Positions 34,086 through 42,269 of a DNA stretch of 64,000 nt are shown piece by piece (the first letter of the stretch is position 1; the number at the start of each line of letters is the position of its first letter). Under the pieces are notes generated by a model. It made no database searches. It had not been told where the DNA came from and saw nothing but the letters and a program-made list of their open reading frames with translations. The stretch comes from Clostridia bacterium (lineage in GTDB: Bacteria; Bacillota; Clostridia; Oscillospirales; CAG-272): NCBI GenBank assembly GCA_017502135.1, contig JAFVVP010000005.1, forward strand, positions 244,811-308,810, in the 5' to 3' direction. Made by a program: the position numbers and the translations under genes.

Positions 34086-36168
34086 AATATTAAACGGAGT
34101 AAAAGACTTCGGCACAATAAAACGGTATCTTGAGGCGATTAATCAAACTACAGATGATTTTTTGTTCGTATATGATATAAAAAACAACCAAAATCATTTT
34201 TTTGGTTCTATAACCGATGTTTTTGACATCGGCAGTCCTGATAAAGAAACCGTCACCGCCGAAGAATTACTTGCCATAGTGCATCCGGCAGACCGTAAAA
34301 CGGTTACGCGTGAATTTGAGGAAATATGCAAGGGCTGCAAAGATTCTCATGATCTGGATTTTCGTATCTTCAACAAGCGCGGTGAAACCGTATGGGTTAA
34401 CTCAAGAGGCAAAATACTCCACAATGAAAACGGTGCTCCGATGCTTATGCTCGGTCGTTTGTCAGAGGAGGCAGTGCGCCATTTGTTTAATCCCATTACA
34501 GGACTTTGGAACAAAACCAAGCTGCGCGATGATCTGAAAAACAGACTTGACGCCGGTGCCGGATGGCTTATGATGCTTGAAATTCCCATGCTTACAGACA
34601 TCAACTTAAGTCACGGCAGAAGCTTCGGCAATCAGCTGCTCTGTGATGTTGCGGATATTCTCGAGGAGATCGACAAAGTAGAAGAATCTTATCATATTGA
34701 TCATAATAACTTTGCCATCATTCTTGAAGATACCTCCCAAATGACCGTAGAAGCTATCTATAGGAAGATCAGTGATACACTTCAGGATAAATGTACACTT
34801 TTTGCCGGCGTTGTGCCAATAGATGAGGGGATTTTCCTTGACGTGTCACAGCTTATCGACTGTGCAAACATTACACTGAAAAAAGCGAGTCAAAATCCCA
34901 TTGGTGGAATAGAGTTTTTCTCTGCAGAGGAGGTTCAGCAAAGAATCACCTCGCTGATGCTTCTCGAGGAAATGAAGGAAAGCGTACAGAATAGCTTTGA
35001 AGGCTTTGTGGTGTACTATCAGCCGCAGATAAAAAGCGGAAGCTACGAGCTTCACGGCGTTGAGGCGCTGCTTCGCTATGATTCACCAAAACGTGGGAGA
35101 GTGTTCCCTGACGAGTTTATTCCGCTTCTCGAACAGTCGGGACTTATTGAACCCGTTGGTATGTGGGTGCTTGAAACTGCACTTGCCCAGTGCAAAAAGT
35201 GGCGTGAGAGCATTCCTGCACTTCAGGTGGCGGTAAACTTTTCGTCCGTTCAGTTTGAGGACCGCCGCCTTGGTGAGAAGATCGTGGATGCGCTTAAGAG
35301 CGCAGAGCTTCCCGGAAACGCACTCACGGTGGAGCTTACCGAATCAGTCCAGCTTAGCGGCAATAAGCATTACTACAATCTTATCAAGTACATAAAGTCC
35401 TACGGAGTTCGTTTTTCCATCGACGATTTCGGTACGGGCTATTCCAACCTCGGTTACCTGAAACAGCTTGATGTAAGCGAAATCAAGATTGACAGAAGCT
35501 TCGTTTCGGAGATTGAAAAGAACACCTACAACTACCGCCTTATCAGCAACGTTATCGAATTTGCGAAAACCAACGCTATTCACGCGTGCTGTGAGGGTGT
35601 TGAAACAGCAAAAGAGCTTTCTATACTTGAACCGCTCAAAGCAGACATTTTCCAAGGCTATCTCTTTGACAAGCCCTGTACCGCCGATGAGATTGCACGG
35701 AAATACATTCACAAAAATTCTGATGAATATAAGGCGCGAATGTCGACTATTGAGGAGATAAACCGTTTTAAAGAGCAATTCGGAACAATACACTTCGATC
35801 CTAAAAATATCCTTCGTGCTAATGATATCGGACTGTGGATCATTCGTATTGACGAGAAAAACAACCGACATGAACTGCATGTGGATGATATTATGGAGCG
35901 TGTTCTGGGACTTACGGAAAAGTTATCGCCAGGTGAGTGTTACGACTATTGGTACAGCCGCATTTCTCACGAGGATAAAGAATATGTGAACAATGCGGTT
36001 AATGTGATGACAAATGACGGGAAGGCAGTACAGTTCGGTTATCGTTGGAATCATCCGAATATCGGTCAAGTGACCGTCCGTAGCAGTGGAATACGCACTT
36101 CAGACGAAAGCGGTAAGATAGTGCTTGAGGGCTATCATCGCATACTTACCGGAGTCGAGGGTGCATAA
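34078..36168 (+). CDS. PAS - degenerate GGDEF - EAL - PAS protein, probable c-di-GMP phosphodiesterase
   Basis: 696 residues without membrane segments. A PAS domain (about 20-130, HPADRKTVTREFEEI) leads into a GGDEF-like domain (145-285) lacking the signature: HIDHNNFAI stands where GGDEF is expected. The EAL domain (about 300-545) keeps its catalytic set: VEALLRYD, VNFSSVQ, ELTES, DDFGTGYS, IKIDRSF, EGVET and QGYLFDKP. A second PAS-like domain closes the protein. It should hydrolyse cyclic di-GMP under control of a PAS ligand. GGAGAG precedes the ATG, which overlaps the DUF4956 gene, so it is translated with the Pel/CotH operon. Confidence 0.9.
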   Translation: MDKILNGVKDFGTIKRYLEAINQTTDDFLFVYDIKNNQNHFFGSITDVFDIGSPDKETVTAEELLAIVHPADRKTVTREFEEICKGCKDSHDLDFRIFNKRGETVWVNSRGKILHNENGAPMLMLGRLSEEAVRHLFNPITGLWNKTKLRDDLKNRLDAGAGWLMMLEIPMLTDINLSHGRSFGNQLLCDVADILEEIDKVEESYHIDHNNFAIILEDTSQMTVEAIYRKISDTLQDKCTLFAGVVPIDEGIFLDVSQLIDCANITLKKASQNPIGGIEFFSAEEVQQRITSLMLLEEMKESVQNSFEGFVVYYQPQIKSGSYELHGVEALLRYDSPKRGRVFPDEFIPLLEQSGLIEPVGMWVLETALAQCKKWRESIPALQVAVNFSSVQFEDRRLGEKIVDALKSAELPGNALTVELTESVQLSGNKHYYNLIKYIKSYGVRFSIDDFGTGYSNLGYLKQLDVSEIKIDRSFVSEIEKNTYNYRLISNVIEFAKTNAIHACCEGVETAKELSILEPLKADIFQGYLFDKPCTADEIARKYIHKNSDEYKARMSTIEEINRFKEQFGTIHFDPKNILRANDIGLWIIRIDEKNNRHELHVDDIMERVLGLTEKLSPGECYDYWYSRISHEDKEYVNNAVNVMTNDGKAVQFGYRWNHPNIGQVTVRSSGIRTSDESGKIVLEGYHRILTGVEGA

Positions 36169-36204
36169 ATACACAATGAATGAAGCAATACCAAGGAGCA
36201 AAAA

Positions 36205-37761
36205 ATGAGGACTATTCAAAGCAAAATACAGTTTGTTGTAATTACCGCGCTTATTGTGATTACTGCGATTGTAACCTCCATCGCAGTCGGTGTAACACAC
36301 AAGATTATGCATAAGGATGCAGACAGAATATTAAACAATGTTTCAGAGAAGGAAGCCGCATACATCAATGATATGCTGAATGATTTTATGCAGTCAGCGG
36401 CTATCATGGAGCATTACGCATTGCATGAGCTTGAAACTGCGGGCGCACTGAAGGATGGAGCATACCTTGAGAATTATACGCAGGAAATACGCCACCTTTT
36501 TGATGAAGTTGCACTTAATACTGCCGGAACAACCGCATACTATTTATGTTTCTCGCCTGAAGTGACGAACGGGAAAACAACCGGTTTTTACTCGAAATTC
36601 AAAAATGACGGATTATATGAGCTTTCCAAGGAAGAATTCGCGGAGCTTGACCTTTTTAATGCTGAGTTTATCAAGGAGTGCGGATTTGACGTGATCGGAT
36701 CCGGCAATACATGGCTGCAGCCACGTAAGAGTACATTCTCTCCGGACACCACAGTTGTTTCTTATCTTGCACCGATTTATAAGGATGACACATTTGTCGG
36801 ATTCCTGGGCTTCAATATGGATTTTGAGTACCTGCTCGGTCTGGTGAATGAAATAACCGTTTACGATAACGGGCATGCATTGCTGCTGAGCGGTGACAAG
36901 CAAACCTGCTACAATCCCGCGGAGGATATCCATATTTCGGAGGATTACACCGAGGCTACAACAGCTCTGAAAAACGGCATGAACCTGGAGCTGCGCGCTG
37001 CATATGCGGACATCCAAAGCGGTATACGTCCAATGCTCCGTTACATAATCAGTGCATTTTTAGTGGTGCTTGCACTTGCGATTCTTTATACTTTCTGGGT
37101 AACACACAGAATTGTCACACCGCTTAAAAAGCTCACTGCCGCGGCGGCAAACATCTCTGTCGGCGTGCAAGACGTAAATCTTGTTATTGATTCAAAGGAT
37201 GAAATCGGTGTACTCGCACGCGTACTTACTGACACTTATGCGAAGATTCGAGAGTATTCTGCATATATAAACGCGCTTGCTTACAGAGATTCTCTTACAG
37301 GCATAAAAAACAGTACTGCCTACACGGAGGCTATTGAAGAACTCAACAAGGAAATAAATCTCGGGAATCCCTCTTTCGGCGTAATCGTTGCAGACATAAA
37401 CAATCTGAAAAAAACCAACGATACATACGGCCACGATATCGGGAATGAACTTATTGTTCATTCTGCAAGAATACTCACCGATATATTCAAGACAAGCTCT
37501 GTATATCGAATCGGCGGTGATGAATTTGTCGTTGTTTTGAGAGGAAAGGATCTCGAACGCAACCACGCTCTCATAGAAAAAATGGATGTGGCATTCTCTG
37601 CCGATTACATAGCGGTAAATGATGAAACCATACCGGTTTCAATAGCACGAGGCGTTTCTGTGTTCGATCCGTCGATTGACCGTGTATATACAGACGTATT
37701 TGCCAAGGCAGATCACGCCATGTATATGAACAAGGAAGATATGAAGGCTACACTTGGGTGA
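36205..37761 (+). CDS. dCache - HAMP - GGDEF membrane diguanylate cyclase
   Basis: 518 residues: membrane helix (9-30), an extracellular double-Cache sensor (about 35-275, with TWLQPRKSTFSPDTTVVSYLAPIY), a second helix (280-302), HAMP (305-355) and a GGDEF domain (365-515). The signature is intact (RIGGDEFVV, 437-441) with DINNLKKTNDTYGHDIGNEL before it. No RxxD inhibitory site precedes it (FKTS instead), so no product inhibition is expected through that site. It makes cyclic di-GMP in response to an external small molecule. It is the last gene of the cluster, 36 bp after the EAL gene, with AAGGAG upstream and a terminator 33 bp downstream. Confidence 0.92.
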   Translation: MRTIQSKIQFVVITALIVITAIVTSIAVGVTHKIMHKDADRILNNVSEKEAAYINDMLNDFMQSAAIMEHYALHELETAGALKDGAYLENYTQEIRHLFDEVALNTAGTTAYYLCFSPEVTNGKTTGFYSKFKNDGLYELSKEEFAELDLFNAEFIKECGFDVIGSGNTWLQPRKSTFSPDTTVVSYLAPIYKDDTFVGFLGFNMDFEYLLGLVNEITVYDNGHALLLSGDKQTCYNPAEDIHISEDYTEATTALKNGMNLELRAAYADIQSGIRPMLRYIISAFLVVLALAILYTFWVTHRIVTPLKKLTAAAANISVGVQDVNLVIDSKDEIGVLARVLTDTYAKIREYSAYINALAYRDSLTGIKNSTAYTEAIEELNKEINLGNPSFGVIVADINNLKKTNDTYGHDIGNELIVHSARILTDIFKTSSVYRIGGDEFVVVLRGKDLERNHALIEKMDVAFSADYIAVNDETIPVSIARGVSVFDPSIDRVYTDVFAKADHAMYMNKEDMKATLG

Positions 37762-37793
37762 GATAACAATTGTTGTATAAAAGATATATATAA

Positions 37794-37835
37794 CAAAGGA
37801 CGGCGTCATCCGAATGGTTGACGCCGTCCTTTGTC
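37794..37835 (+). terminator. Terminator of the Pel/c-di-GMP cluster
   Basis: Perfect 15-bp stem CAAAGGACGGCGTCA / TGACGCCGTCCTTTG with a 10-nt loop. Confidence 0.85.
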
Positions 37836-38242
37836 GTGTGACACTCATAACTAAATAGCTATAAATGTCCTTGAACTTGTGGAAAGGTATATCTTTAACT
37901 CGCAAATATAGACAGTTGGGTTTATAGATAAATTCTTCAGTTCAAAGCATAAACCACATAGGAGTATTAAGCTGTAGACCTAAAAAGTGATTATCCACAC
38001 AAGCATTCCCGTTGATGTTCTCAAGGTGATGAGACTATAAAGAACTAGTGTGTAAAAAATAGAGGCCATAAGTTCCAGCGCATTTTTGCAAAATTTATTC
38101 TTCAAAAAAGGTGAAGTTCAAGTTGTTTGAAGTGATTAATTTGCAGATAAATCGGGAAAAACATCATAAATTTTATTAAATCTCGTGTTTTTTGTTCTTT
38201 TTAGTTCTTTTTAGTTTTTCTAGTGCTGTATAGTCCAGACCT

Positions 38243-38384
38243 CTGTTACCCCAACGCCGGCCGGAACGTTTTCCCGGTGCTTTTACGTTTTTTTAGTGCT
38301 TTCCTGTCCGGAAAATCCGTACTTACGTGCTCTCGGGTGCTCTTGTGTCCGAATAGTCCGTGTCTGTCTATGGTCATGGTATGT
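38243..38384. repeat. Duplicated block, right copy
   Basis: Similar to 21136-21275 in the same order of sub-motifs; directly followed by three TGTGGTCA motifs that are degenerate at the left copy. Confidence 0.65.
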
Positions 38385-38418
38385 GGTCAGAATTTCTGTT
38401 GTGGTCAATATGTGGTCA
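38382..38418. repeat. Three TGTGGTCA direct repeats
   Basis: TGTGGTCA at 38382-38389, 38400-38407 and 38411-38418. One more exact copy is at 42138-42145 near the right island end. Short direct repeats of this kind can be integrase arm-type sites; this is inference. Confidence 0.6.
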
Positions 38419-38552
38419 AAAAAGAGCCACCGTTCGGCTTGATGAATAGGCTTGCGTTTACCCTCACGAAGGAGATACGGCCTATCCAACGTCCACGGCG
38501 TGGCTCTTGTTTATTGTAGCGCTTGCGGCGGCGGTTGTCAAGCGGTTTCGCG

Positions 38553-38590
38553 GGTGAAAATTTGGGATGCATAGTCAAAGAAAAGCGGTC
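38553..38590 (-). repeat. Dispersed repeat, copy C
   Basis: Diverged copy ending in TCAAAGAAAAGCGGTC; on the minus strand it lies immediately after the stop of the GNAT gene. Shares GTTTCGC-GGTGAAAAT with copy D. Confidence 0.55.
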
Positions 38591-39143
38591 ACGGCTTCAT
38601 CACCTTCACAAAGCGGAACATCTCATCGGGACCTTCGTTCGGATCGTGTTCCTCCTCGTCGATCATCGGGTCGCTCGGCTGAAAATACTCGCACCAGAAC
38701 TGATCGATCTGAAAACCGCACTTGTTGACGTAGAAATGGATATTCCGTTTCTCAAAATAGGGTGTGCAGGTCTCCCATACCTTCGTCTCGGGATGGAGTG
38801 CCTCCACCGCCTGCCACGCACCGTAACCGATTCCTTTGCTGTGTTCCTCGGGCGCGGTAAACAGGATCTCAAGATGGTTGTGATTTGTCTCGCGGTCGAT
38901 CTTCAGAATCAACCCGCCCACCTTTCTGCCGTCTGCGACAATGCGATAGGTTTCGCTTTGCGGATCATCGATGCAGCGCTCGATCGTTCCCCGGGAAATG
39001 ATCTCGCCGTCACCGTCGATGTGATCATCCCTCTCTCCGAATTCCTGCATAGCGCCGTATTTGAACGACCATTGATTATCGAGAATGAACTGCTCACGGT
39101 CCTCTGCGGTGAGCGGCACGAGTGTTACGATTGTGTTTTTCAT
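38589..39143 (-). CDS. GNAT-family N-acetyltransferase
   Basis: 184 residues of the Gcn5-related acetyltransferase fold. The central beta strand and acetyl-CoA loop are NHNHLEILFTAPEEHSKGIGYGAW (residues about 95-118; the loop EEHSKGIGYGAW is a variant of the usual Q/RxxGxG/A). Near the C-terminus CTPYFEKRNIHFYVNKCGF is the typical last helix and strand. GGGAGGG 6 nt before the ATG at 39143 sets the start. It is preceded by a ~210-nt leader ending in a terminator, so expression is probably attenuated. Substrate unknown. Confidence 0.85.
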   Translation of the reverse strand: MKNTIVTLVPLTAEDREQFILDNQWSFKYGAMQEFGERDDHIDGDGEIISRGTIERCIDDPQSETYRIVADGRKVGGLILKIDRETNHNHLEILFTAPEEHSKGIGYGAWQAVEALHPETKVWETCTPYFEKRNIHFYVNKCGFQIDQFWCEYFQPSDPMIDEEEHDPNEGPDEMFRFVKVMKP

Positions 39144-39389
39144 AAAACCCTCCCATGAAAAAATAAAGCCACGGCTATTGCACACACAATAACCGAGGCT
39201 CACCTCGACACCTAATCCGGCATTTCGGCGCTACGGCGCACTGCCTCCGGTGACAGATATAAATTTAAGTTATGGGGGAGATCCGACTGCTGAATTTGTC
39301 TGAACAAAATGTTCATCCCACAGCTTACGCCCGAAACGCCTGACGGATACGCTCCCACAGCTATATTATAGCATGAATTTTATAAAAAG
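39144..39389 (-). promoter_or_regulatory. GNAT promoter and structured leader with attenuator
   Basis: Minus strand: TTTACT, 17 bp, TATAAT at about 39366-39394, then ~210 nt of leader. The leader has a nested hairpin CACCGG-GGCA-GCGC...GCGC-TGCC-GG-GGTG (about 39210-39255). It ends in a terminator with stem AGCCTCGGTTATTG / CAATAGCCGTGGCT followed by TTTATTTTTT (about 39160-39200), only ~15 nt before the ribosome binding site. I do not recognise the class; it has no T-box, S-box or B12 core. Confidence 0.6.
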
Positions 39390-39390
39390 T

Positions 39391-39441
39391 AAAGCAGTTT
39401 CGCAGGTGAAAATCTGCACCGCATTTCAAAGAAAATCGCTC
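39391..39441 (-). repeat. Dispersed repeat, copy D
   Basis: GCAGTTTCGCAGGTGAAAAT followed by TGCACCGCA and CAAAGAAAATCGCTC; lies at the 3' end of the antiporter remnant and next to the GNAT promoter. Confidence 0.6.
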
Positions 39442-39965
39442 TCACTTCTCAAGCAAACGCGCCTTCGCCGCATCCATCAGGATCGCGCCGAGCGGTGCGG
39501 TGATGAGGATGCCGAGAACGGCGATCGACAGAATGATGTTTCCGCACGGCAGTCCCATGGAGAGCGGAACGGCTCCGATGGCGGCCTGCACCGTTGCTTT
39601 GGGAAGATAGGCAAAGACGGTGTAGAGCCGCTCTTTTTTGTTAAGCTCCGTGCCGAGCAGGCACAGAAATACGCCGACCGAACGGAACGCAAGTCCCACG
39701 AAAATCATTGCCACGCTCCGAGTCCGGCGGACAGCGTGTAGCGAATATCCACCGCCGCGCCCACGAGCACGAACAGCACCACCTCGGCGGCAAGCCAAAG
39801 TTTGCCGTATTTGTCTTTCAGCCGATTGACCATGCCGGCATTCGTCCGTACGGCATAGACCATGGCCATGCTCATGATCGCAAGAAGTCCCTATACGGAA
39901 ACAATCCCTTCAAGCCAGCTCTCGACAGCAAGAAGCAGAAAAGATATGCCGAGCAGGAGCACGGT
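39442..39965 (-). pseudogene. Cation/proton antiporter C-terminal remnant
   Basis: Minus-strand translation gives consecutive membrane helices of a sodium/proton (CPA1-like) antiporter: NTLKTVLLLGISFLLLAVES, GLLAIMSMAMVYAVRTNAGM, AAEVVLFVLVGAAVDIRYTL and MIFVGLAFRSVGVFLCLLGT, ending ILITAPLGAILMDAAKARLLEK. The frame is broken by an in-frame TAG after EGIVSV and by a frameshift after SAGLG. The 5' half of the gene is missing: at about 39965 the sequence switches to integrase on the other strand. Confidence 0.8.
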
Positions 39966-40535
39966 CTTCAGCGTATTGCGGGTGGTGTGCCCTTCCCGTC
40001 GCCGGTGAATCCCGACAATCCGCGGGAGCCGTCCTCCGTCCGAAAGCGGCTGTCGGATATCCTCGAGCGCGCCGGATGCAAGCACGTCCGCTTCCACGAT
40101 CTGCGCCACACCTTCGCGACGATGGCATTGGAGAACGGAATCGACATCAAGACGCTGGCGGAGATTCTCGGGCATAATACGGTGGTGACCACGATCAATA
40201 CCTACACGCACAGCACAGCAGAGATGCAGGCAGCGGCGGCGCAGAAGATCGACCGCGCGATTGCCGGTGTGGAAGCCGAGGAGGAAGAACCAACCGATAC
40301 CGCCGATACACCGGGCGAAGAGTCGCCCGCATTCGTGCCGACCGAAGGCAAGTATCGCAAACGCGGCACAGGCTATGTGAAGCAGCTCTCTGCGAACTGT
40401 TGGCAGGGGAGGTATACACCGCGAGTAGATGGAAAGCGCGTGAGTTATAACGTGTACGGCAAGACGAAGGAAGAATGCGAGGCGAAGCTTGCGGAGAAGA
40501 TAAAGGAAGTAAAGGCGGAGATGGGGAGAATGTGA
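39966..40535 (+). pseudogene. Tyrosine recombinase (phage-type integrase), C-terminal fragment
   Basis: From about 39966 the plus strand reads integrase: FPSPVNPDNPREPSSVRKRL, ILERAGCKHVRFHDLRHTFA (catalytic His and Arg), LAEILGHNTVVTT (second His-box) and INTYTHST (catalytic Tyr). The N-terminal core with the first catalytic Arg is missing. Uniquely, after the catalytic Tyr there is an acidic linker and then KYRKRGTGYVKQLSANCWQG...KTKEECEAKLAEKIKEVKAE, an AP2-like arm-DNA-binding unit normally found at the N-terminus. It was probably the integrase of the island and is now inactive. A terminator follows directly. Confidence 0.8.
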
Positions 40536-40563
40536 ATGGGTGACCGAAACGGTCACCCATTTA
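40535..40563 (+). terminator. Terminator after integrase remnant
   Basis: AATGGGTGACC / GGTCACCCATT with a GAAAC loop, followed by TAAAC; weak T-tract. Confidence 0.6.
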
Positions 40564-40664
40564 AACATTGCCGTTGTCAGCAGGATGTTCAAGTACAAGT
40601 ATACGTGAGACAAATATTGATTGAAAAATGTTAGTTCATGGATGTGTTGTTCGTTAAGGTTATC

Positions 40665-40693
40665 TTGATTTTTTTGACAAAATATGTTATAAT
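40665..40693 (+). promoter_or_regulatory. Promoter of the coiled-coil gene
   Basis: TTGATT (40665-40670), 17-bp spacer, TATAAT (40688-40693), 29 bp before the start codon. Confidence 0.7.
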
Positions 40694-40721
40694 ATAATCA
40701 TCAAATTACGGAGGTGTTAAG

Positions 40722-42023
40722 ATGCAAGACTATACTGAACAAATACAAAATCTTATTATAAAAATTGATGCTATAGTGGAATATTTAGATAAAGATGAAG
40801 ATGGTTCCAGTCTGTTAGACAGAAACCGACTTCGACTGATATTGATCAATTTATCCAATAGTTTAAAAGAATGTGACAGTAATTATGTATTAAAACCGTT
40901 GTTGGACCAGGCATCGTCGCAACTCTCAAATATCGAAAGCAATGTCAAGCAAAAAAAATATAATACTTGCGAAACGTATCTTTATGAGATCATAAAAATA
41001 CTTGCTCATCTCAATAATGCTAATGGCAAGCCAAGTTTAAAAGGTTACCAACAAGCTGTCAATAGAAATGTTAGAGTATTAGAAGACGAACTGCAAAAAT
41101 CTTTAACTCAAATTGAAACATTGAAGGCATCAATTGCAGACGAGAATGAAAAACTTAACGAAGTTAAAAGTGATACTAATACAGTTTTATCGACCTACAA
41201 AGAGTCATATGAAAGAGATATTCAAGAACTAACACAGAAATATGAGGATTTCATCCGCACTTCCAAAGAAAGGCAAGAAGACATTCATAAAACAATAGAC
41301 GATGATCAGCAAACTTTTAAGAATGAATATACGGATCGTCTTCTTGAATTAAAGGAGGAAATTTCTGAAACCAAATCAAGTTTTAAGTCGGATATGGCTG
41401 AAGCCATCGATGAGTTTGAAACAGATAAGAAAACAAAATTGGATGAATTAACCGATTTTATTGAAAAGTTCATCCAAAGAACAAACGCCGAAATTGAATC
41501 GCTGAAAACAAGTGCTACTGAAAAAATTGGATATGTCGCATCTGCCACCCATAGTAATATTTATCAGAAATATTCTGACAGAGCAAGTGACGAAAGCAAA
41601 TGGTGGTATGTCGGTACAATTGCGTCGATGCTCGCGTTAATTGGTTTATCTATGTGGTGGTTTGTATTTACGCATTATAGTAATACAGATTACATAGCAT
41701 TAATTGCCAGAGTTTGTGCTACAGTAGGTGTTGCTGTTATTTCGAGATACTGTGCTATTCAGGCATCTAAAAGCAAAGTTATTGAAACCAAATTACGGAA
41801 AATACAATTACAGATGGGAACATTCGACGCATTTGTTGCATCGTTGGATAAATCGGAACAGGATAGATTAAAGATTGAATTAACTGAAAAGTTAATATCC
41901 CAAAAAGACTGGTTGATCCATGATAAAGACGAGATAGACATTATTAAAGACTTCGAAAAATTAGTGAATAAATTTGGTTATACAGTAAAAATATCAAATA
42001 AAGATGAGACAGATACAGAGTAA
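40722..42023 (+). CDS. Coiled-coil membrane protein of unknown function
   Basis: 433 residues, strongly AT-rich and with codon use unlike all neighbours, so recently acquired. Residues about 1-115 are helical and globular. Residues about 118-285 form a long coiled coil (LEDELQKSLTQIETLKASI onward). Two membrane helices lie at about 294-313 and 320-340 (WWYVGTIASMLALIGLSMWW, IALIARVCATVGVAVI), and a soluble helical tail of ~85 residues follows. The order coiled coil, hairpin of two helices, short tail is found in several uncharacterised mobile-element cargo proteins. No enzymatic motif seen. GGAGGTG precedes the ATG. It has its own promoter and a hairpin after it. Confidence 0.8.
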   Translation: MQDYTEQIQNLIIKIDAIVEYLDKDEDGSSLLDRNRLRLILINLSNSLKECDSNYVLKPLLDQASSQLSNIESNVKQKKYNTCETYLYEIIKILAHLNNANGKPSLKGYQQAVNRNVRVLEDELQKSLTQIETLKASIADENEKLNEVKSDTNTVLSTYKESYERDIQELTQKYEDFIRTSKERQEDIHKTIDDDQQTFKNEYTDRLLELKEEISETKSSFKSDMAEAIDEFETDKKTKLDELTDFIEKFIQRTNAEIESLKTSATEKIGYVASATHSNIYQKYSDRASDESKWWYVGTIASMLALIGLSMWWFVFTHYSNTDYIALIARVCATVGVAVISRYCAIQASKSKVIETKLRKIQLQMGTFDAFVASLDKSEQDRLKIELTEKLISQKDWLIHDKDEIDIIKDFEKLVNKFGYTVKISNKDETDTE

Positions 42024-42040
42024 CAGTGGCCAATAAAAGC

Positions 42041-42077
42041 ATCTCAAATCCTGCACCGCATAATCAAAGAAAAGGCG
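42041..42077 (-). repeat. Dispersed repeat, copy E
   Basis: Contains GCACCGCATAATCAAAGAAA, identical to copy B, followed by a CGTTGGAGC/GCTCCAACG hairpin (42076-42099) that may end the preceding gene. Confidence 0.65.
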
Positions 42078-42242
42078 TTGGAGCAGCACCGCTCCAACGT
42101 CAAATTTATTCATATGGTCAGCATCTATGGTCTGACATGTGGTCAAAACCGCTTTTACACCGATCTTTCTCACAAAAATCTCGCAAAGTTATGAGCCGCT
42201 TCAGTCAACCCAAAAGTCACAACCCCCCCGCCGTATAAAGCA

Positions 42243-42269
42243 AAAAGGAGATTCTTGCGAATCCCCTCC
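42243..42269 (-). terminator. Terminator of tRNA-Pro
   Basis: Minus strand GGGGATTC-GCAA-GAATCTCC followed by TTTTTGC, directly 3' of the tRNA. Confidence 0.8.

Larger units (their letters stand above)
37762..38588. other. Intergenic region with repeats, no gene
   Basis: About 830 bp. After the Pel-cluster terminator it is AT-rich and featureless to 38240. It then contains the second copy of the duplicated block, three TGTGGTCA motifs (38382, 38400, 38411), an inverted repeat GAGCCAC...GTGGCTC spanning about 38425-38510 and repeat copy C. Confidence 0.6.

Noticed and set aside
38380..38420. CRISPR-like short repeats
   Set aside because: TGTGGTCA units are 8 bp with irregular 3-10 bp spacing and no array or cas genes; integrase-site repeats are a better guess.
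16657..39990. Recoding of TAG as an amino acid (TAGs in both the RHS and antiporter frames)
   Set aside because: TAG is used as a normal stop elsewhere (for example at the ends of the DUF2194 and HTH genes), and the antiporter also has a frameshift, so ordinary decay is the simpler explanation.
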